From: a virus
DNA length: 25,395 bases
IMG/VR virus record: IMGVR_UViG_3300032240_000846
Coordinates: 1-25,395 of that record
Strand: one strand, 5' to 3'
This document shows positions 1 to 6,789 of this stretch, piece after piece (within the stretch, counting starts at the first letter, position 1; each line of letters begins with the position of its first letter). The position numbers and the translations under genes are program-made. The notes under the pieces are model-generated. The model was given only the letters and a program-made list of their open reading frames with translations. It did no database searches and was not told the DNA's origin.

Positions 1-56
1 TGGCATATCTGAGATACAAGAAATATGCGCTAGATCAAGGTGTGGTCGGTGAATGA
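1..56 (+). CDS. C-terminal end of an upstream phage protein (partial)
   Basis: The third frame is open from the window edge and ends at TGA 54-56, with the visible C-terminus reading AYLRYKKYALDQGVVGE. Its stop overlaps the GTG start of the next small gene by a few bases (GTGAATGA), the tight coupling seen throughout this block. Only about 17 residues are visible, so no function can be given. It is called because the other frames here are interrupted and because the overlap resembles other junctions in the window. It could be spurious. Confidence 0.4.
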   Translation, partial: AYLRYKKYALDQGVVGE

Positions 57-201
57 ATATCAAAAAACATTTGATCTTTGCCTCAAAATCATTGTTTATG
101 GTCTTGTGGCACTTTATTTTCTTGGGTTTCTTAAATTTTTGCCAAACGATTTATCCGATAAGATAATTTCTCTATTACTTGGAAAGATAGGGTTGAAATA
201 A
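49..201 (+). CDS. small single-TM protein, possible holin/antiholin partner
   Basis: A 50-residue open frame starts with GTG at 49 (GTG at 40 is also in frame) and ends with TAA at 199-201, sharing its last A with the ATG of the next gene. An AAGG lies about 8 bases before the GTG. The protein starts VNEYQKTFDLCLK, followed by one hydrophobic segment (roughly residues 13-34, IIVYGLVALYFLGFLKF) and a short tail ending GKIGLK. A small membrane protein directly ahead of a holin-family gene suggests a role in lysis, for example as an antiholin. That is inference from position. No family was recognised. Confidence 0.55.
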   Translation: MNEYQKTFDLCLKIIVYGLVALYFLGFLKFLPNDLSDKIISLLLGKIGLK

Positions 202-695
202 TGTTTGAAATGTTATCTGGCGGTTTATTGGGTTCTATCTTTGGCGGTATATTCCGCCTTGCGCCTGAAGTCTTAAAATATTTTGACAAGGCTAATGAAC
301 GTAAACATGAGTTGGCAATGTTTGAACAACAATGCCAATTAGAAACCTTGCGTGGTCAGCAGAAGTTGGCTGAGATTGGCGCACAGCGTGAAGCCGCTAT
401 TGACGTTGGGGTTATGGATGCCTTTAACTCTGCAATCCAACAGCAAGCCGAGATGGTCAAAGCCGCAGGCGGTTGGGTCGCTAGTATGTCTGCATCTGTC
501 AGACCAGTAGTAACTTACTGGGTTCTGTTCATCTATTCATTTATCCACATTTGGTTTGCATGGAACGCATGGGTTGCTGGCTCGCCGCCAGTGGAAGTAT
601 TTAAAACCATGATGACTCCTGACTTTTCAGCCTTGTTATCTGGAACAATTAACTATTGGTTCCTTGATCGCACTCTCAAGCAAAGGGGTTTATAA
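201..695 (+). CDS. GTA-type 3-TM holin family protein
   Basis: This 164-residue protein resembles the holin family first described in gene transfer agents (holin of 3TMs, PF11351). The N-terminal part is Gly-rich and hydrophobic (MFEMLSGGLLGSIFGGIF). A charged helical linker follows (residues about 28-85). Then comes the diagnostic region: SVRPVVTYWVLFIYSFIHIW at about 99-118, and near the C-terminus the motif SGTINYWFLDRTL (about 147-159). Holins permeabilise the inner membrane so that endolysin can reach peptidoglycan. The GH24 endolysin lies one gene downstream, which supports the call. The start shares a base with the previous stop (TAATG). The next gene begins immediately after its TAA. 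Confidence 0.72.
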   Translation: MFEMLSGGLLGSIFGGIFRLAPEVLKYFDKANERKHELAMFEQQCQLETLRGQQKLAEIGAQREAAIDVGVMDAFNSAIQQQAEMVKAAGGWVASMSASVRPVVTYWVLFIYSFIHIWFAWNAWVAGSPPVEVFKTMMTPDFSALLSGTINYWFLDRTLKQRGL

Positions 696-1988
696 ATGGC
701 TACTACTAACGAACAAATCCAGCAGTGGTTTCAACAAAATCCCAATGCCAACGAGTCTGACATTTATACGGCTATGCAGGCCAACAAGGTTGATCCGTCG
801 CAATTAAGCACTGCAATGAATTTTGATCCTGCGGTTGTTCAGCAGAAGTATCAAGCCCAACAAGCCCTGTCTGCACCATCAGCGCAGGCAACAACTTCTG
901 CACCTGTGGTCGGTGGACTGCCGACCACTACACCAACCTACACAAAATATAACGACCAAGACATCGTTAATTATTTGCAAGACTTGACCACAAAGAATAC
1001 TCAGGGCGCATACAACCCAGATGCTTACAACACATCACAGCAGTTAAAAGATGCCCTTAAAACGTACAACGCAGACCCCAGCCAAGTTAGCAGAATCATT
1101 GGCAGTGGCACGACGGTACCAATTTATGGCGGGGCTAATGCAGGCGGCACGAACGTAAATTTAAAAGACTATGCCAATGAATTTGCCATGGCTACGTCTA
1201 AGTCACCACTGTTAGATGCAAACCAGCGTTTGACCCTTGATCCAACACGTGCGACTCAAGCCGCTCAAAATGAACTTGACACTATGTTTGATCCCAACAA
1301 GGGATCGCTCATGCCAATTCAGAATGCTGACTTTGAACTGGGCGGCAAATACTATGGCCAGATTGGTAACCGCGACAAGATGATTTCTGACTGGTACAAC
1401 GACCCAGCCAATCAGGCAACTATTGCCGCCGCCCAAAAGTCTGTTTTTGACAAATATGGTGTTCCTACCGGCATGCGTCTTGCGCCAAGAGCAATTGCTG
1501 AAAGTTTGGCTCGGACTGAAGTTAAGCCTGCCGCCGCAGTTGATCCCACTGAATATGGCAGTTACGGAGATTATTCGGCCGCACAAAATGCCGCATCATT
1601 GAAAGCCTTCCAAGACAAGGTCAATACATACAAGAAGTACGGCATAGACTTGATGGGCAAGCAAGACCCACAACAGTTGCAACCAACGTCTGGTCAAGTA
1701 ACCATGTCTAATTTGCGCGCAGGTTTGGCTGGCAAAGACCCACAGCAGGCGGCCAACTTTTATGGCACAACCCTTGAGAATTACAAAAAATCTTTGGCAA
1801 CTAAGAATCCGGACTATTACAGTGCACTTAGGACGCCTCTTCAGCAGATTGCTGATCAAACCGCTCGTGCCCAAGGCGCTGGAAAGCCAAATGCCTATGC
1901 AACTGCTTTGGCCAAAAAACACCCCAATGTTTTTAATGCGGCACTACAGCGTTGGAGTGATTATTTAAAAAGCAAATATCCCGTCTAA
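696..1988 (+). CDS. unrecognised 430-aa Ala/Gln/Asn-rich phage protein, probably virion-associated
   Basis: A long clean open frame starts directly after the holin stop, with AAGGGG as ribosome binding site. The N-terminus (residues 1-60) looks like a small helical domain: MATTNEQIQQWFQQNPNANE, then alternating Asp/Ser/Gln segments. A Pro/Thr/Ala-rich linker covers about 60-82. The rest is helical and soluble, with no membrane segment and no cysteine that I can see. The C-terminal part repeats Gln/Ala/Tyr-rich helices and ends WSDYLKSKYPV. Composition resembles ejection or internal virion proteins rather than enzymes. It sits between holin and endolysin, which is unusual for a lysis gene, so a structural or DNA-ejection role is the better guess. 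No specific family was recognised. Confidence 0.6.
   Translation: MATTNEQIQQWFQQNPNANESDIYTAMQANKVDPSQLSTAMNFDPAVVQQKYQAQQALSAPSAQATTSAPVVGGLPTTTPTYTKYNDQDIVNYLQDLTTKNTQGAYNPDAYNTSQQLKDALKTYNADPSQVSRIIGSGTTVPIYGGANAGGTNVNLKDYANEFAMATSKSPLLDANQRLTLDPTRATQAAQNELDTMFDPNKGSLMPIQNADFELGGKYYGQIGNRDKMISDWYNDPANQATIAAAQKSVFDKYGVPTGMRLAPRAIAESLARTEVKPAAAVDPTEYGSYGDYSAAQNAASLKAFQDKVNTYKKYGIDLMGKQDPQQLQPTSGQVTMSNLRAGLAGKDPQQAANFYGTTLENYKKSLATKNPDYYSALRTPLQQIADQTARAQGAGKPNAYATALAKKHPNVFNAALQRWSDYLKSKYPV
906..928 (+). other. perfect inverted repeat inside a coding sequence
   Basis: GTGGTCGG (906-913) and CCGACCAC (921-928) are perfect complements around a 7-base loop. This would make an 8-bp GC-rich hairpin in the mRNA of the 430-residue protein, in the codons of its Pro/Thr linker. 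The 11-base string TGTGGTCGGTG at 905-915 also occurs at 41-51. No role is known; it may simply reflect codon use. Confidence 0.4.
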
Positions 1989-1990
1989 AT

Positions 1991-2434
1991 ATGAACTTAG
2001 AACTTGCCGCCACTTTGTGCCGTCAGTTTGAGGGCTATAGAGCCAAGCCATATTTATGCCCGGCGGGTATCCCAACGATTGGGTACGGGTCAACTTATTA
2101 CCATGATGGTAGAAAAGTGGATTTAAGCGATCCACCTATGGATGAGCCTACCGCTAGAGGCCTTTTGATGGTGGAGTTGGAGCACACGTATTTGCCCGGT
2201 GTTTTGCGAAATTGCCCCATTTTGGCCACCGACGAGCGCAAGTGCAACGCCATTGTGGACTTCTGCTACAACCTTGGGATTGGCAGATTACAAACGTCTA
2301 CACTCAAGCGTAAAATCAATGCTCAAGACTGGGGTGGGGCCAAGGAACAACTCATGCTTTGGACTAAAGGAGGTGGCAAGGTTTTGCCGGGTCTTTTAAA
2401 ACGTCGAGAAGCAGAATGTAATTTGCTTGGCTGA
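1991..2434 (+). CDS. endolysin, GH24 lysozyme (muramidase)
   Basis: This 147-residue protein is a phage lysozyme of glycoside hydrolase family 24, which cuts the MurNAc-GlcNAc bond of peptidoglycan. The catalytic triad E-x8-(D/C)-x5-T is readable: E14 in QFEGYRAK, C23 in YLCPAG and T29 in IPTIGYGS. The TIGYG box at 29-33 is characteristic. A second conserved region, CNAIVDFCYNLGIGRLQTSTL, is the usual FxxN/G helix pair. Cys replaces Asp at position 23 as in many P22/lambdoid-type enzymes. There is no signal-anchor sequence, so export depends on the holin encoded upstream. Length is normal for a single-domain GH24 enzyme. It starts two bases after the previous stop, without a strong Shine-Dalgarno. 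Confidence 0.93.
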   Translation: MNLELAATLCRQFEGYRAKPYLCPAGIPTIGYGSTYYHDGRKVDLSDPPMDEPTARGLLMVELEHTYLPGVLRNCPILATDERKCNAIVDFCYNLGIGRLQTSTLKRKINAQDWGGAKEQLMLWTKGGGKVLPGLLKRREAECNLLG

Positions 2435-2498
2435 CAATTCGGCGATTGCTGTTTTTGCGGCTTAATGGGACAATCAACCTTATTCTGAGAGGGCATAA

Positions 2499-3137
2499 AT
2501 GGCTACAACTCCATCATGGGTCATGACGTATGACAACCTGACGTCCACAGTACTTCAGTACTTGGAACGTAAGGATGCCGCTGTCGTCAATGCCATTCCT
2601 ACATTTATTTCCCTTGCCGAGTTTGAGATTGCCCAAGAGATTAAGACTTTGGGGCAATTACAAGTGGCCGAAGCCACCACAACAATCGGCAATGCAACTC
2701 TGCAAAAGCCTGCCCGGTGGCGCAAAACAGTTTCCATGCAGATCACTGTCGATGGCAAATCTCAGCCAGTCTTCCTGCGCAAATACGAATATCTAAAGAA
2801 TTATTGGCCAGATGCTAGTCAGACTAGTATTCCCCTGTATTACGCAGATACCGATTGGGATCATTGGTACTTGGCGCCTACCCCTGATGACACCTATTCT
2901 TTCGAGGTTCTGTACTACGAGCGTATTGCACCGCTCAGTTCAACAAATCAGACCAATTGGCTGACTCAAAACGCACCAAATGCTATGTTGTTTGGCACGT
3001 TGTTGCAGGCCATGCCTTTCCTGAAAAACGACCAAAGAACCATTTTCCAACAAAAGTACACCGAGGCCCTCCAGTCCCTCAAAACAGAGGATGTGGCGCG
3101 TGTTGGTGATCGTCAAGCCGTTGCCGTGGACTCCTAA
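2499..3137 (+). CDS. head-to-tail adaptor protein (gp11/SU10-adaptor type)
   Basis: The 212-residue protein looks like the phage adaptor family that forms the ring below the portal in short-tailed phages (T7 gp11-like/SU10-type adaptor). Visible features are the N-terminal helix (TYDNLTSTVLQYLERKD), the following IPTFISLAEFEIAQEIK helix, a central beta-rich section with WRKTVSMQITV and PVFLRKYEYLKNYWPD, an aromatic stretch (WDHWYLAPTP and FEVLYYERIAPLS), and a C-terminal helical section (MLFGTLLQAMPFLKND). GAGAGGG supplies a strong ribosome binding site. The fibre-like and nozzle genes follow at once, which is the usual order for a tail-completion module. Family assignment is from recognition of the pattern only. 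It contains no cysteine. Confidence 0.68.
   Translation: MATTPSWVMTYDNLTSTVLQYLERKDAAVVNAIPTFISLAEFEIAQEIKTLGQLQVAEATTTIGNATLQKPARWRKTVSMQITVDGKSQPVFLRKYEYLKNYWPDASQTSIPLYYADTDWDHWYLAPTPDDTYSFEVLYYERIAPLSSTNQTNWLTQNAPNAMLFGTLLQAMPFLKNDQRTIFQQKYTEALQSLKTEDVARVGDRQAVAVDS
2815..2828 (+). repeat. copy 1 of 14-bp palindromic motif CTAGTCAGACTAGT
   Basis: CTAGTC-A-GACTAG is a perfect 6-bp inverted repeat around one base. The same 14-mer recurs exactly at 15966-15979, and in reverse complement at 15992-16005, inside the ParB-like gene. This copy lies in the adaptor coding sequence. It is a candidate protein-binding site; chance recurrence is possible but unlikely for a 14-mer in 25 kb. Confidence 0.5.
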
Positions 3138-3139
3138 TC

Positions 3140-4357
3140 ATGACCAGCTATGTAAACCCTTATACAGGCCAGACTATCAGCCCATCGCAAGTGGGTTATG
3201 AGAATCTGACCATCAGTGCAAATACGACCCTTCAGTGGCCTGTCAACGGCAACACATCAAGCGTTGTTGCAAACATCATTGAAGTCACGGCCACCACAAC
3301 TGGCTTGAATTTAATCATGCCTCCTGCAAACGAAGTGTCTGTAGGCCAAACAGCATTGATCAGAAACATTGGCTCTAATCCCTTTACGGTTGTTGACAAT
3401 AATAACAACACGATTGTTTCAGTGTCATCTGGAATTGCTCAGTACATTTATGTCACTAACAACAGCACAGTTTATGGCACTTGGGGTACTGTGCAGTTTG
3501 GTGCTGGTACTTCTGCCGCAAATGCGGCCACGTTGTCTGGGTATGGTCTTAAAGCACTTGGTACCACGCTGAACACGTCAACACCTGTTACTACGTTTTC
3601 ATCCACATACTCTTTAACCACATCAGACCGTGCATCTTTGTACGTTTGGAATGGTGGTGCAGGCACGTTGACACTTCCATCCGCTTCAAGTGTTGGAGCC
3701 GGATGGTTTTCAGTCATCAAGAATGATGGAACTGGCATCTTGAACATTGCTTTGCAAGGCACCGACACAATCGATGGCCAAACAAGTGCTCAACTTCAAA
3801 TTGCCGAATCATTTGTTGTTGTCTCAAGTGGAAGTGCTTGGTACAGCTATGCATACGGTCAATCAGCGACTTTCTTCTTTACGCAACTGGTAAAGAATGT
3901 GACTGGTGGAACTATCACATTGACATCCGCTGAAGCGGCCAATATTGTTCAAGAATATCAAGGTACCTTGACGTCAAACTGTACGATCATTTTGCCGCCT
4001 ACGGTTCAGTTGTATTCTTTGCGAAACATCACGACTGGCGCATATACGCTGACTTTTAAAACAACCAGTGTTGGCGCAACTACAGTTATTCTTCCGCAAA
4101 ATCAAACCATCATTGTTATCTGTGATGGAACCAACGTCTATAACGCGCAGACTGCTACCAGTTCAGGTATTAGTTTCCTGACGTTGGCCAACGGTTCTGC
4201 CGCCTCTCCTTCGATGTCATTTGCAAGCGATACAACAACTGGCGTTTACCTTGCCGCCAGTGGTCAGCTTGGGTTTGCAATCAGCGGATCAAACGCAGGT
4301 ACATTGACATCATCCGGTTTACGCATGCCAGTGGGAATTATCGGTGGAGCCTTCTAA
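3140..4357 (+). CDS. tail fibre-like structural protein, beta-rich
   Basis: This 405-residue protein is rich in Thr, Ser, Asn, Gly and Val and is predicted to be almost all beta. It is built of repeated short strands (for example LIMPPANEVSVGQTALIRNI, LTLPSASSVGAGWFSVIKND, CTIILPPTVQLYSLRNIT). Each block resembles one turn: strand, then a phrase like 'knigsnpftv/gtlni', then a Gly/Ser turn. The C-terminus has ASPSMSFASDTTTGVYLAAS followed by GQLGFAISGSNAGTLTSSGL, a pattern I associate with phage tail fibre and spike proteins. It starts two bases after the adaptor stop. Its TAA shares a base with the nozzle ATG. It lacks a visible receptor-binding tip or chaperone domain, so it may be a fibre shaft, an appendage base or a head decoration. 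Confidence 0.62.
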   Translation: MTSYVNPYTGQTISPSQVGYENLTISANTTLQWPVNGNTSSVVANIIEVTATTTGLNLIMPPANEVSVGQTALIRNIGSNPFTVVDNNNNTIVSVSSGIAQYIYVTNNSTVYGTWGTVQFGAGTSAANAATLSGYGLKALGTTLNTSTPVTTFSSTYSLTTSDRASLYVWNGGAGTLTLPSASSVGAGWFSVIKNDGTGILNIALQGTDTIDGQTSAQLQIAESFVVVSSGSAWYSYAYGQSATFFFTQLVKNVTGGTITLTSAEAANIVQEYQGTLTSNCTIILPPTVQLYSLRNITTGAYTLTFKTTSVGATTVILPQNQTIIVICDGTNVYNAQTATSSGISFLTLANGSAASPSMSFASDTTTGVYLAASGQLGFAISGSNAGTLTSSGLRMPVGIIGGAF

Positions 4358-6123
4358 TGACGGCAAAAGTTGTTACCCTTCAAGTCGGCCCGGGCATCCA
4401 GAGGGACAGCACACAATTTGCTTCTGTGAGTTATGTGGACGGAAAATGGGTGAGATTTCAATATGCCCGTCCCCGCAAGATCGCTGGATATACCGGGTCA
4501 TTTTTGGACGCTTCTGGGATAAGTCGCGGCATGATAATGAGTGCCGAAGACGGAATCAACTACGTGATCTCTGGCTACAGCGGCGGTTTGGAGCAATGGA
4601 CGACGGACAATGATGATGCCGTAGGTTTTGGCCCCACTGCAATCACCACAACGGGTTACACGGCAAGTAATAAAACTTTGTGGCAGATGGACATTGGTTA
4701 CGATGCTTTGGGTAATGCTCAAAACAATCTGATTGCCCATCCCGGCCAAAATCTGAATGACATTTCATCAACAGTAAACACTCGGCCTTTGTTTGGCAGG
4801 TTTACGGGCACTTCCGTGGCCCCTGTAGGCGTTTTTACAGCCACTGGCACCACTACCATTAGCACGCCAACTGTGACGTTTACAACCACGATTGCGGCCA
4901 TTGGCGCAGGCATGACGGTGACAGGAACAGGCATCCCTGCAAATACCACTGTAGTGTCTGCGTTGGAAGTGGCTGGTGTTTGGACTGTGACCTTAAACAA
5001 AAATGCCACGGCATCCGGCACGGTTGTTCTGACTTTTGATAATAACATCTCTGTGTCTGGTGGTATTGTGATGTTGTTTCCTTATTTGTTTGCTTATGGC
5101 AACAACGGCCTGATTGAAAACTGTGCGGCCGGTGACTTTAACAATTGGACGTCTGCTGACTCCAATAAAAACAACGTATCATCGACCAAGGTAGTTAAGG
5201 GTTTGCCACTACGTGGTGGTACTACTTCGCCTGCTGGTTTGTTCTGGACACTAGATTCTGTGGTGCGCGTCACCTATGCACCAACTACGGTAGGCACTCA
5301 AACTTTTTATTGGAAGTATGACCTGATCACTCAGCAGTCATCCATTCTTTCAAGTCAGTGCGTGATTGAGTACGACGGCATCTTCTACTGGTGCGGTACT
5401 GATCGATTCTTGGTCTACAACGGTGTGGTTCAAGAATTGGAAAACAAACAAAACTTTAACTACTTTTTTGACAATCTGAACTACAAACAGCGTCAGAAAG
5501 TCTGGGTCAGCAAAGTGCCTCGCTGGGGTGAAATTTGGTGGTTTTTTCCATCGGGCGACAGCGAAGAGTGCAACGACGCCATCATCTATAACGTGCGTGA
5601 AAAGTGCTGGTATGACGCTGGTCAAGCCATGGGTGCTCGTCGCTCTGCTGGAGTGTTTTCAGAAGTGTTTAGAAGGCCTATTTGGGGTGGAAACGAAGAA
5701 AACACCGCTGGCGCTTACACCCTGTGGCAACACGAAATTGGTACCAATGAGGTTTATACCAACCACGTCAATGCCATTGAGTCTTACTTTGAGACCAACG
5801 TCATTGGCGCCCGTACAGGCCTTGTGGGTTCCGTAGAACAGCCCGGCGACAATTTGTGGACTCGCTGTGAGCGCATTGAACCTGACTTCATTCAAGTTGG
5901 CGAGATGAATTTAATTGTGACTGGTAAATCTTATGCCGATGATGCAGATGATCCGTCAGACCCCTATCCTTTTGATCCAGATACACCGAAAATAGACATG
6001 AAAGAACAGCGGCGCGAGATGCGCCTGCGGTTTATCAGCAACACCCAAAATGGAGATTACTTCATGGGCCGTACCCTGATGAGTCTTGATACTGGCGATG
6101 TACGTGGAACGGGTAACCCATGA
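4357..6123 (+). CDS. tail nozzle / DNA-stabilisation protein (P22 gp10 / T7 gp12-like)
   Basis: The 588-residue protein resembles the beta-propeller nozzle family that closes the tail channel of short-tailed phages and holds the packaged DNA. Recognisable segments are the N-terminal phrase GIQRDSTQFASVSYVDGKWV, FNNWTSADSN (about 264-273), CVIEYDGIFYWCGTDRFLVY, and PRWGEIWWFFPSGDSEECND followed by AIIYNVREKCWYDAG, a highly conserved stretch in this family. Residues about 158-228 form an extra Thr/Val/Gly-rich module (GMTVTGTGIPANTTVV) that looks like an inserted Ig-like or beta-sandwich domain interrupting the propeller. The C-terminus is Asp/Pro-rich, then strongly charged (MKEQRREMRLRFISN). 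Its start overlaps the previous stop by one base; its end overlaps the next gene by four bases (ATGA). Confidence 0.72.
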   Translation: MTAKVVTLQVGPGIQRDSTQFASVSYVDGKWVRFQYARPRKIAGYTGSFLDASGISRGMIMSAEDGINYVISGYSGGLEQWTTDNDDAVGFGPTAITTTGYTASNKTLWQMDIGYDALGNAQNNLIAHPGQNLNDISSTVNTRPLFGRFTGTSVAPVGVFTATGTTTISTPTVTFTTTIAAIGAGMTVTGTGIPANTTVVSALEVAGVWTVTLNKNATASGTVVLTFDNNISVSGGIVMLFPYLFAYGNNGLIENCAAGDFNNWTSADSNKNNVSSTKVVKGLPLRGGTTSPAGLFWTLDSVVRVTYAPTTVGTQTFYWKYDLITQQSSILSSQCVIEYDGIFYWCGTDRFLVYNGVVQELENKQNFNYFFDNLNYKQRQKVWVSKVPRWGEIWWFFPSGDSEECNDAIIYNVREKCWYDAGQAMGARRSAGVFSEVFRRPIWGGNEENTAGAYTLWQHEIGTNEVYTNHVNAIESYFETNVIGARTGLVGSVEQPGDNLWTRCERIEPDFIQVGEMNLIVTGKSYADDADDPSDPYPFDPDTPKIDMKEQRREMRLRFISNTQNGDYFMGRTLMSLDTGDVRGTGNP

Positions 6124-6356
6124 TAAGTTACGACCCACGTGGCATGACTTGGGATCAGTACTGCAAACTGATGGCAGAGTTGTTTGCGCCAAATCAGTTG
6201 GGGTATGTTGATGAAGAAAATTGGAGAGACTGGGTTGATGGTCTCAATGGAATCGGTTATTTTGTGCAGTCAGGAGTGCCTGATCATCGTGGCTACAACT
6301 ATTGGTATGAGTGGGCTCAGCAAATGACTGGCATCATGAATATCTCGCCGCAATAA
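6120..6356 (+). CDS. small conserved phage protein of unknown function
   Basis: A 78-residue acidic, Trp/Tyr-rich protein begins in a 4-base ATGA overlap with the nozzle gene. Its layout (MTWDQYCKLMAELFAPNQLG, a WRDWVDGLNGIGYF core, then a Tyr/Trp-rich C-terminus ending in GIMNISPQ) is one I associate with proteins found beside tail-completion genes in aquatic short-tailed phages. It has no membrane segment or enzyme motif. Translational coupling to the nozzle suggests a virion or assembly role. That is inference. Confidence 0.65.
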   Translation: MISYDPRGMTWDQYCKLMAELFAPNQLGYVDEENWRDWVDGLNGIGYFVQSGVPDHRGYNYWYEWAQQMTGIMNISPQ

Positions 6357-6380
6357 CGCCTAACTATGGAGCAGAATTAA

Positions 6381-6788
6381 ATGTCACCGCAAGAAGCACA
6401 ACAAGTTGAGGCGATTGCTCGCGATTACTTCCTAAAAGAAGCTGGCTCTCAAGAGGGCGCAGACAAGATGATGAACAACCTTGCTCACATCGTTAAAGAA
6501 GAAGGCGCAAAACTCGTTCACATCAACAACGTCCTGTTTCTCCTGCTGGTCAGAGGTAAGGGCGTTGTTGAAATGCACACGATTGGTTTTGAGACAGATG
6601 CCAGCCAATATGCACAAGACATTGTAGAACTTGCCAAGTATGTGAGAAACATCGGAACCAAGTTGTTATACACCTATACACCTACACGAGCATTTGATCG
6701 TGTTGCCAGATTGACTGGTCTTCCAATTAAGAAGACTCAAACCGAAATGCACGGTGTCCCTTTGTACGTTTACGCCGTGGAGTTCTGA
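6381..6788 (+). CDS. putative GNAT-fold virion/internal protein
   Basis: This 135-residue protein has a plausible Gcn5-type acetyltransferase topology: an N-terminal helical part, a strand pair (LVHINNVLFLLLVRGKGVVE and MHTIGFE), a helix (DIVELAKYVRNIG), a strand (KLLYTYTP), a helix with FDRVARLTGLP and a final strand pair (QTEMHGVPLYVYAVEF). This resembles the degenerate GNAT-like internal protein of T7-type phages (gp13), where it sits near the ejection proteins as it does here. The usual acetyl-CoA loop (R/Q-x-x-G-x-G/A) is not clearly present, so catalysis is doubtful. Start is ATG at 6381, with GGAGCAG upstream. Assignment is by overall pattern and is uncertain. Confidence 0.5.
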   Translation: MSPQEAQQVEAIARDYFLKEAGSQEGADKMMNNLAHIVKEEGAKLVHINNVLFLLLVRGKGVVEMHTIGFETDASQYAQDIVELAKYVRNIGTKLLYTYTPTRAFDRVARLTGLPIKKTQTEMHGVPLYVYAVEF

Positions 6789-6789
6789 T

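Noticed and set aside
1195-1214. TCTAA and TTAGA pair inside the 430-residue gene
   Set aside because: Arms are 10 bases apart rather than 7 and lie within a coding frame with no promoter context; not counted as a sixth dyad.
6754-6789. Upstream ATG of the Cys-rich protein (adds 12 residues)
   Set aside because: It lies inside the preceding gene; ATG 6790 has GGAG at a good distance and sits one base after that gene's stop.
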